Source: Neckera pumila (taxonomy: Eukaryota > Streptophyta > Bryopsida > Hypnales > Neckeraceae). Taken from it: DNA of 64,000 bases. The notes under the pieces were generated by a model, which had not been told where the DNA came from, did not search any database, and was given only the letters and a program-made list of their open reading frames with translations. Position numbers and translations under genes: made by a program. Shown in pieces: positions 46,305 to 56,900 of this stretch. Numbering within the stretch: position 1 is the first letter of the stretch; each line of letters starts with the position of its first letter. The stretch lies in NCBI GenBank assembly GCA_963969595.1, contig OZ018410.1, positions 40,591,413 to 40,655,412 on the forward strand, read 5' to 3'.

Positions 46305-47190
46305 TTAACCCCTAAAAGCTCATTGTCCCTTTGGGGGACAAATGAAATTTTGGGCAGGTACCTATGAGCTAAATTTTTGTTGTGATTTTATGAATTTTTT
46401 TGAAGATAGAAAAACTGCTAAGCTTTGTGGGAATATAATTTTTTTTCAATCTGTGCCCGGGAAAAAAGTTATGCCCCCAAAAGCACAAAACAAGGGACGG
46501 GGAGTAGCAAAAAAAATTTGCAATTTTTTTTTTTTTTAATTATTATTTTTTTCTTATAGACTATATTTTTGTCTATTTGGAAAGATTTGATTCATTTCAT
46601 TGGGATTTTTTGTAAGAAAGTTATGGACAATCTTGTTTTTGGGGCACTTAGAGCATCTTTTTGAAAAAAATAACTTGTAGGATTCATTTCTTAATGCAAT
46701 TTTAACAATTTAAAAAAAAATAAAGTTCTACAAGGTTTGGTTTTTTGCTAGAACAATCTCACCATTGAGAATAGTGCTTTTCCATTCCATATAAAAGATA
46801 CTCATATTTTAGATTTTCCTTCTATCTTGTACCTACTTCTACTTAACAATTATTTTAGTAATGAAAATTATTTTTTTGGATTTTTTTTCCCTAGATTCTC
46901 AATTCAATCTCCTACTATAAAGATTTTAATCTCAAAACTCTGTTATGCAAAAAAATTAAGTTAAAAATGTTCAAAGTCATAAAATCTAGTCCCATAATGT
47001 GCTGAAAAACTTATTTTTTCTACTTTAAACGCAGATATCTTGCAATTTGTACGGTCAAAAAATATGAAACTTTTTCCACACATTCTCATACTAGTTAGGT
47101 TTAAGATCCTATAGCTAGATGTGCAAAAGAAACATTTTTTTAGTTTTTTTACTCTTTGCTGTAAAAATGACAGATTTTGGTAAAATACAA
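46305..47190 (-). mobile_element. TTAA-anchored element 5 of the family, inverted orientation, one end lost
   Basis: TTAA 46305-46308 is followed by CCCCTAAAAGCTC. The body matches element 1 in reverse complement (for example GGCAGGTACCTATGAGCT here against the AGGTACCTGC region of element 1). The far end, which should read toward a GGCAAAAAA...TTTAGGG terminus, stops near 47180. The copy is therefore truncated. Confidence 0.75.
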
Positions 47191-47199
47191 AAATGATAA

Positions 47200-49260
47200 T
47201 CAAGCATTATAGTTGAATGAAATGAATTTTAAAAAAGGAGCAGTGGATCCAACATTTTTATGTAACTCATTGCATTCATCTATAATCATGTAAATATTTC
47301 TATCTTAAATGAAATAAATTCTACCTCAATATGTCTGGTGTATTTATAAGTGCATATATTACAAATGTAACTTGTCCATACCAAGTAGTCATTATTTCTG
47401 AAAATTAGATTCATCCATTTAGTATAAAATTATATTTTTTTAGGATTATAAATTATTTTAAAGAAAATTTTGTATATGAATAGAGATTTCTAAATATTTA
47501 AATATTAAATAATTGATGGTATTAAAAATCAACAATAGCTTATAAGCCAAATGTATGCAAATATTGTATGAGGTTGACTTTAGAGGTAAGTTATATATAA
47601 ATTATTTTTAATTAAGTAGACCTTGTTGGTACTAAAAAAAGGTTTGTAGGATTCAAAAGCCCCTACCTTGCCACTTCGAGCCCTTCACACAAAACTCAAA
47701 GTTTTTCAAATGACACATTAATTTTTTTTAAAGGAAGGTGTGAACATTTTATCCCACTTTTAGGATAATTCAAGCACAACCAAGGTTAATATGTGTTTGG
47801 TGTATGTTGGAAATAAATGAAAGACCATCACTTTGGACAAAATCTTAAGTGGCTTTATTGAAAACCACTAGAATTAAGAAGAAATAGTAGAGAAGATTGT
47901 GAAACAATCATATGATGATTATAAGAAAGTGGAAGAAAACTTGTAGGAGCAAAATATACATCTTTTGGAAGTTGATGATATGTTCCATTAGAATACTAGA
48001 TTTGTTGCAAAGTAGCAAATCCAAATTTAGATTTGATTTTGAGTCCCTTTTAAGATATCAAAATCTTTTGTAATCCATCTTATGGCCTGAAGAAGAAGAT
48101 TGGATGAAATAGAGCATGAAATTCAACATGACTTTCACACATTAGAAGGACTTCAACATTAAAAGTATATTTGAAATGGTGAGGTTGTTGCTAACCCAAT
48201 GAAAAATGACTTGCTTTATTTTCAAAAACTTTCAAATTTAGATGAGAAATGATTACTATCAAACCTATATATCTCCTTTTCTTCTCTTCTAATGTTTGAA
48301 TGACTCAAATAATAAATCTAGAGGGGTTCAATGAGTCTATGATGGTGGAATGTATTCCGCTCATTAATACCCATAAATGACTTGTTCTATTGCTCTATGG
48401 TCAAACTTTGTATTGAGCTCAATTAAGCCTATTAATCATATTCAAGTTTTGATGTAACATTTTTGTTACTTGTGAACATGCATCATCTATCAACACTGAA
48501 AATATCACTCAAGTAACAAAAATATTACATCAAAATTTGAATAAATGAAGATAAATTGGAAAATAATATAACAAAAACAATCCAATTAATTTAGGATTTT
48601 TCTAAGAGGTAAAAATAGACATGATGAATAGTATGAAAACTTTTCGAATAATGGTTTTCTTTGTTACACCCAAAACACACTTAACAATAATGACTTATAA
48701 GTCCAATCACCACCATCAAGCAAACTTTAGCCTTTATATAATTGACTGATAAAATTTTGAATAATTTGATTTTCCCACCAAAAGCCTAAAAGAATCAGTA
48801 TCAAATTATCAATAGAAAAAGTATCTATTTACACATGAATTATTGTGATTATATAAGTATATTGTGTACAAAAATTTATATCAATTAGATTATTTTTTAT
48901 ATTTTCTTGGGTTTTGACCAAGAATGAAGGTTAGAATGAAAATTTAATTTTTTAATTTAAACCTGAAATTTATTATTATAAAACAAATACAAATGAAACA
49001 CATACAATATTATGTTATTTGGATTTTTTGCATGTTCCTAATAGTGTACTATAATTTATTGAATTTTAGGATTTTTTCCAAAGTTTAGAGTACAAAGATA
49101 ACTTATTAGGCTTCATTTTCTAGATTTAAGTTCAAACCAAAAATGGATACTATAAAAGTTACAATCAAATTTAACGAAGGCACATTTATTTTTTGGACGC
49201 TTTTTATGTAGACAAAAGTATATTCTACAAGAAACAAAAAGATTTTGGAAAAGGAATTTT
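47200..49260. other. AT-rich desert, third part, with one small hairpin
   Basis: No supported gene. A hairpin with 32-bp arms (48441-48472 and 48510-48541: TTCAAGTTTTGATGTAACAT against ATTACATCAAAATTTGAA) is the only clear structure. Confidence 0.45.
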
Positions 49261-49269
49261 TACAGAGTT

Positions 49270-49845
49270 TGTTTTGTTGCTAGAACAATTTCATTGTTGG
49301 AATTAGTGTATTTCAATTCCATCTTAGAACTATTAACAATTTAGTTTTTTCTTCTATCTTATACTTTCTTCTATTCCCTCCATTTGGAAATAGTGTATCC
49401 ATTCTTAGTGGTCATTGCACTGAGAATAGATACACTGTTTTCAAACGTAGGGCATACATAACAATTTTTTTATGAATGAAAATGTATTGATTTAAAAAAA
49501 TAAATCCTAAACTCTCAGCTCAATTCTTCAACATAAAATACTTTAAATTCAAAAAATTTAATGTAAAAATTTTGAATTAAAAAGATTCAAAGCCCCAAAA
49601 TCTAGTTTAGCAAGGTGCAAAAATGTTTCTTTTCACTTCATATGCATATATATCTTGCAATCTAAATGGTCAAAGTTTCTGAAATTTCTCCCACACAATC
49701 TTATACTAGTCTAGTGCAAGCTCCTACAGTTAGATTTGACAAAAAATAAACAAATCTTTAAAAGTTTTGCACTTTCCAATCGAAATGCCAATTTTGAGTG
49801 TTATTTGGCAAAAAAAAAAAAAGCCCTTGGTCTTTTAGGGGTTAA
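49270..49845 (-). mobile_element. Truncated CCCCTAAAGG family copy ending at a TTAA, interrupted by a small MITE
   Basis: The right end GGTCTTTTAGGGG is followed by TTAA 49842-49845. The inner GCCAATTTTGAGTGTTATTT and TTGCTAGAACAATTTCATTG blocks match element 1 in reverse. The left end is missing. A palindromic insert lies at 49374-49453. Confidence 0.75.
49374..49453. mobile_element. Stowaway-like micro-MITE nested in the truncated family copy
   Basis: CCCTCCATTTGGAAATAGTG followed by TATCCATTCTTAGTG on the left is the near-reverse-complement of the right half (CACTGAGAATAGATACACTG then TTTTCAAACGTAGGG). The CCCTCC start and TA-containing flanks resemble Stowaway/mariner MITEs, here about 80 bp. 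Confidence 0.65.
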
Positions 49846-50969
49846 TACTGTTACCCAGTTTCAGAGGAAACCTTATCTACCACAATTCACACCACCTAAC
49901 TGTAAACATCATGAACGGCAAATTGCTCGCTTCTTTCCGGCACGATCAACTCAAGAATTCCAGGCTGCAAGAAGCAATTGATAGCAAAACAAACAGCGTA
50001 ATGAGCAATAAATTGTTGCAAATACAGCCCTTTGAACTCGGCAGCCTGACTTGCTGCAAGTATTTTTGGGTGCAATGCACGATGCCTATGGTAAACTTAC
50101 AGAGTCTTGCAAGATTACTTCTCCATTGCAGCCACCTGCAAGCACGTTGTTCATGCTTGAAGCTAAAAGCAATTTACAAGCTATGGTAACTCATTACGTC
50201 GGTCCCTTCTGCTGTCTCGATTCCAATAATTCCACTGTCATCCTTTCACTGCGATAACCGTTGCGAAAAAAATTCAAAACGTGTAATGGATTCCCACTGA
50301 AGTAGAGGTAGTGTAAATCAAATTGCAAAACTGCATTTTCTGGTTGCTAGAAAGTAGAATGCAAATCGAGCCCTCATCCTAATAAGAGAAATTTGGTTTT
50401 GGACATTGACAAAACACTTGGGCAAGAATGCATTCATTTCTCAAACCCATGATGTTTGGTTCATCACAACCTGCAATTGTTCAACAAATTGCGCTCCATT
50501 GTTAATAGTTTCTGCTCTTACACAACTTAAGTGTCAAGTAAGCTCAACATTTAGAGAAGAAAACACCAGTCAATTCTCCCGTCAATTCTCCAGTCACAGT
50601 TCTCAGTTCTCACACAATCCCCTCCGTCTTGCCTGAAACACGCCTCTTTTCTTCATAATTTCAACTCAGTGCATTGAAGTTCCTATGTAGAATAAAAGAA
50701 GGTCTCTAAGCAAGTTTCTATGCTGAAAAAAACGTGGAGGTCAACAAAATTGCCGAGATCCATTGAATACTTCACGGACGTGCTTCGGGTGGAATATACT
50801 GCACTCAGCCTGTTGAAAGCAGAAGTTTCTGTCGTAGTCCTCAAGACCAATACGGCAGATTACATCGGTTTTTCCATATTGCAGCTTCTTGGGGCCTGTC
50901 TGCTCATAATAGAAAAATTGAATAAGAGAAAGATTTTCTGCTAGAAACTAAAAAAATAAACCTTGGGAA
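49846..50969. other. 3' flank of the starch phosphorylase gene
   Basis: Moderate-GC sequence below the PHS1 stop codon (minus strand). It should include the PHS1 3' untranslated region. Several short plus-strand frames are present (for example 49911-50189) but none is recognised. No other feature seen. Confidence 0.4.
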
Positions 50970-53900
50970 TCACTCCAAGGGTGAGGGTGTGATTTCCCAA
51001 ATGTCCTTGGCATACTCGTGGATGGTGCGGTCACTGCTGAATGTGTATGATCCTGCCGTGTTCATAATTGACATCCTCGTCCATTTCTGCAACAAAAGTC
51101 CAGGTTAGTGAAGAGGATGAGACCAGGTAAAGTTGTGCGCACCGTAAAAAGATAATATAACTACACAGAGTCTGCAATCTCTGTAATTGCAAGGGCTCTT
51201 CAAATGGCAAGGAATATTGAGAAAAGCAATGAGATGGATTACACTCGGACCTCTTTAATATGACATTCTCTCTAACTTGACATTCTAAAATATCCTGCAC
51301 AATTGTCACTCTATCTTTACGTTATATACATTCGAACAATGCCAGTCATGTTTTTTGGGACCCCAGGTAGTCATAGTAAAGAAATAGGGTGCAGTCGGGT
51401 ACCTGTTGGTCTCTGTACGCCTCATCAACTTTGTCTTGGCATTCAATGTAGGCTGGAAAATCGTGTCCAACCAAGAAATAGTCTCCTTTTCCATAGCCAG
51501 TGTCGCCTTCCAAGGAACCCAAAAGCTCACTGTAATCGTAGTCACCAAATGCCCCACTTTTGATGAAGTTCTTCACCTCTTCAAATCTTGGATCAGGCAC
51601 AAACTGTTATCACACCCAATCGTAACAGAGTTAAAATGAGAAATTTATAACTCGCTGTCCTGCACGCTCAACAAAGAGGTCACTTTCTCGTTCGCCAAGG
51701 AGGGGAAGGTTATATAGCATAACCTAGCTACTTGTGGACGGACCTTTCGAATTGATCCAAAAAAATGAAATGTCAATGTCCACAATTGCTTCCTAGTTAT
51801 GTCCGGTAAATGCCGTGAGCCTCTCAACCCTTAAAAGACAATTGTGGCAACTAATTTCATCTACAAACTCCAATATTCCAGTTTTTGCAATACACTCAAC
51901 GACACCCTCTGTAATTGCACACTGCCTGTATATCCTCACAATCTGAACTGCATATTATGATAGATATGAATTCAAATGGCATACCTTGCCAGCTGCTCGG
52001 CCGGCCCTTAATCCAGCAATCTCATGAGCATAGGCTCCGAACAAGAAAAAATTGTCCTCGCCCACTTCCTCCCGAATTTCGACATTAGCACCATCCAAAG
52101 TGCCAATCAGGATGCACCCATTGAATGAAAACTTCATGTTGCTTGTTCCACTGGCTTCCATCCCCGCAGTACTGAACTCCCAACCACAATTCGCAACTCA
52201 GAAACCACAATCTAATCAAGTTTGCACAAGAGTTTACTGCAGCAAACATTCTGCCAAAAAATATTCTCCTTACATGCGTAATACCAGAGCAACTTTCCCA
52301 ACACTAGTAACAAACCGACACCCCACGAGGTATTCTAGATAACCCTGCCAATTGTAATGCCAATTAAGGCAACTTCTAACCAAAACAACATCCAAGTCGT
52401 CAAAACGGGCGAAGTTTCAAGAGAATTGACTTTTCAAGAGCAGGTCGGGAACTTCTGATCTAAATACCAGTTTTGTTCTAGAGCCTTGAGAACTTGGATG
52501 TCACAACTTCGGTGTTCTAAAACAAGCCAATTTAACAAATTTGACCATTACCACTACCAATTGTAATGTGACTAGGTTTTTTACAAGTGCGATTGCAATC
52601 AAAACGACCCGAGTAGCGAACTAAAATCAGTGGGACTGATAGCTGTGGACAAGTATGCGGAATACCTGATGTGCTGTGAGAGTTCACTTGCAGGAATGAG
52701 AACCTCCGCAACGCTGACGTTGTAATCCGGCACCATGATGACCTTCAGCAAGTCTCCAATTTCGGCGTCATTGTTCACCACAGCCGCAACATCGGTAATC
52801 AGTTTCACAATTCGTTTGGCTTGCCAGTAGGTCGCAAACGCTTTCCCACCGATCATGACTACACGTGGTACATACTTGGCCGCCCGCTCCTTGTCTGTCA
52901 TCTCTTTCATCTTCTTGTATCTGTAGATGACCCCCATGATGTTGAGCAGTTGCCTCTTGTATTCATGAATACGCTTCACCTGTTCAGCAGGAGATAACAT
53001 AACATAAAATTAATAGATAACATTCATTTATTTGGTTATAGCGTTGCATGTCATAACTTCGAATTCTAGGTGGACGTGCTGAACTTGTTACAGTGGAAAC
53101 GTCAGAGTGAACTGACTGAAAAGTATCAAGAATAGGTGTTGGCAGGCCTATTTTTTAGTACTGTAGCTCAATCACTCATCGAAAACAGCGATGAATTTAT
53201 AGATGACTCTATTCGTGCCAAAATAATATCAACTGCTGCATCTTCAATGTGGAACTTGCGGTACCCACCTGGATATCAAAGAGTGCGTTGGGGTTGATTG
53301 TGTATCCAGTCTTGGCAAGGATGTACGCCGCCAGTTTTTGCTTTCTAGCTACCTTGGCTTCCGTCCACTCCTGTTGCAGCTCTTTGTTATCTGCGAACTG
53401 TCACACCAAATGAAAATCTCAGATCAGATGGGTGCTCTGAAAATATTAGTCTAGTGTCTAGCTTGTAAGAGCTCAAATTGCATTAACCCCTAGAGGACCA
53501 GATCAGCTTCACGCTTTTTTTAGCACTCTTAAGCAGGTCATGTGCATAGAGAATTCTTTCGTCCGATTTTATTTCTTCTTTTGACCCACACATGCAATCA
53601 TGTTCGTCAGTGAATTCTAGTGATATAAAAGATGGTTCCATTGGAACTTTTCACAAATTGGGCATTTCTGAAAACTATGAATCTTTGGTTCTTCAGAGGT
53701 TTATGACGAAGACCCAGTCAGAAAGCATGAGACAGGAGGAATGAAAGGAGTCTGATGCTTTGAGAGTGAAGGACAATTGCATACGCTGCGGAGGCCGGCT
53801 AATTGCTTGGTGTCAAGAACCCACTCCTCGGAGCCAAGCCACTTCGTAATGACTGCACTGAGTTCAGGGTTGCAGAATGACAGCCACCTTCTTGGGGTCA

Positions 53901-56900
53901 CGCCGTTGGTCTTGTTCTGGAACTTTTCAGGCCAGAGCTGCAGACCCAAACCACCCAGAAATATTTAACACACGATATTCCTCTACACATCACGCTGGTG
54001 AAGGAGCTCATGAGCCCCCTCTAAATTTTGTAGAGAATCTAGCTGCTTTATATTAACCCTACCTACCAATTGTAACATCATTTAAGACGATTTCAAACAT
54101 AAACTCTGCCAAATGTAATTTAATGAGGCTAGATTTCTTAGGATACCTACCCTTGGGGATGGGTTTTTCACTAGTGCTGGTCAAGTTCACTTCTGTGAAG
54201 GACAAGACTCTCCATAATAAAAAGTTTTTAATGAAAGGATTACACATACCTTGTAAAAATCGTTAAACACTTCGTCTATCACAATTTTGCTGTGAATAGC
54301 TGCGACTCCGTTTACTTTATGCCCGGCAATCACACACAAGTTGGCCATTCGTACTGTGGCAGCAGGTTTCTCAGGGACAGCTTCCTCTTCTTCCTCTTCT
54401 TCTTCCTCTACTACTTCTTTGTCCACGGCAGCTTCGGCAGTTTTGGCACCACCATTTGTAGATGGTTTTTTCATTGCCTTATTCACTTTCTCTTTCACTG
54501 GCTTTGGTGGAATAAGAGATTCTATTGAGGCAGGAAGGTCAATGTTCTCAAGAACCCTCATGCTTGCAATCTTCGCCTCCAGCTCTGACTTGTCAACCTT
54601 GCTTGCAACAAGCGTCATGAACTGCACGAACACCAACACTATAGTCAGAAAGCTAACGGTACTCACTAGATAGACATTAATTAAGTAATGGCATGTTTCT
54701 CATCATAATGTTGAATTGATTAGTCAAGTATCTTTAATTCACTCTTCGACATTCTTGATTTAATCTTTATTATACAACTTAGCATTATGTCCTCTAAGCT
54801 TAGCTCAAGCCTCCAGAATAATATGGAATCATGTTGACGGACCGAATTCTCGTGCGTTTCCATGTACCTGTCAGTGGAAGGACATATAAAAAAAGTAAAA
54901 ACTACTGGGTCCAAATTCCACCTCTACAGGGTACATTCACATCTAACATCAAAACAAATGTAATTTATTTCACCAAATAATGTACTTCCAGGTGAGGACG
55001 AAGCATTCGCGTCTTTTAACCCCTAATGAACCAAAGAAGTCCAAATTGGTTGGGCCTCATGTCTTTTTGAACGCGTTTCAGAAAGTCATACGCGGGCTTT
55101 CTTTAGTCCAATTTCATTAAGTTTTTTACCAACAAACAATGCTCTTCACTGCTTTTTGGTAATAAAAAGATTGACCCCATCTAAACTATGTTTTGTCACA
55201 ACACCAGTAATCAAATTTAATCACTTTCAAACCACGAGTCCTCAACAAGGTTCAGATTAGCACCTGGTCATCAATCGTCTCAATGATTTGCACGTGGCGT
55301 GGCAACAGCTTCTGGAAAGCGATCAAAGGCCACTTCTCCAACGCTTCAGGGAGGACAGTATGGTTCGTATACGCCACAGTCCTGCACGAAAATAGAAAGA
55401 ATCAATACACCGTCCGGTCCTCTAGGAGCATTTGAGTGTGAAATCAAGAGCATGTTGAAAACACAGCAAGTAATAATTAAATACCAAAAGAAAGAGCCTC
55501 ACGCTTGAGTAATCTTCCAAGCTTGATCCCAAGCAAGTCCTTCTTCATCGATGAGGATTCGCAGCAACTCGGGAACACACAGAGTAGGGTGCGTATCGTT
55601 CATTTGAATAGCCACTTTGGAAGGGAATGCATCCCAATTGATTTCCCCTCCTGACCTCTCCTTGAACCGCACAATAATATCTTGAATGGAGGCGGAGCAG
55701 AGCGTGTACTGCTGCTTCAATCGCAGCAACTTTCCTTCTTCAGTTGCATCCCCAGGGTAGAGAACATAACAAATCTGCAGCAGCAGCAGCGAAAATCACT
55801 AAATCGTTAAAACTTATTTGTACAAGAAGCCAAGTTTGTGATTGTTCTCTTAAACGATGCACATATATACAACTTGAAGCGGTACCCGAACCCGAATTTA
55901 AGCATGGCCAAGAGGGTAACGGCAGGCCTGCATACTCTTTCAGCATTGGCATGCGCTTGAGCAGCCTTGCTATAATCGCCAGCATTGAATGCCGAAAGGT
56001 CGAAGTCCTCAGCAGCCACTCTAGTGGACCATAACCGTAAACTGATGGTATTCTTGGTACGAAAGCCAGGAATTGGCACGTCGTAAGCGAAGGCTCTCAC
56101 ATTCTCACCGCCCACCCATTCCTTCTTTCCATCATTCGAGTCCAAGACCTTGCCGAAAAACTTAATGGGGTAGGAGATATCATTCCTGGGAATTTCCCAA
56201 GGGTAACCCATCTGTGCAAAACCCATCCCAACATTAAAAAACTCAGAAACAAGCTCATTATCGATCCTGCAAAAAACCTTGGAACTCTGCCTTTCTTTTG
56301 GGACTCCGCCATCACAAATGGGACTCTTGTCTTTGTTTTCGGAACCTCCAAAATCTACGGTAAATGTAGGTGAAAGAGTCACAAGCAAGGTTGATGCAAC
56401 TACTGTACCTCCAGCCACTTCTCACATTGCTCCTTCTGACCGTCCTTGGTGATGGTCTGCTGGAACAAGCCATACTTGTAACGCAATCCGTAACCCCAAG
56501 CAGGGTAATTCAAAGTCGCCAGCGAGTCCAGGAAGCAGGATGCTAGCCTTCCCAAACCTCCATTTCCTAGAGCAGCATCCGGCTCCTGCATACTTTAGGT
56601 CTACTTTAACATTATTCCGAGAACGATGCATTTTTTACTTCATTGAGTAGTGGAGAGGCTCTTCTGAAGAATTCATGGCCAGACAGTAAGATCTTATTTT
56701 TGTCATTTCTCTTCAGTTTGAAGTGTTATGCTGTATCGACACATAAAGGATCACTTTCGATTGCACAGATCGCAGCAGCAAGCTTAAACAACAAGCTCCA
56801 AATTTGAGCCAACATCATCTGCAAACTAGGGGAGAGATAACAGGTCTAAGAAAATCCATTGCATTTATAACGCAATTGAGGCAATAAGTGACTAATCCTA

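Noticed and set aside
6479..49845. CCCTAAA / TTTAGGG words as interstitial telomeric repeats
   Set aside because: Only one unit occurs at each place, always as part of CCCCTAAAGG next to TTAA at element ends; there are no tandem telomere arrays.
5043..49845. Retrotransposon or transposase coding genes in the deserts
   Set aside because: No reverse transcriptase, integrase, gag or DDE motifs were seen in any frame; only short non-coding elements are supported.
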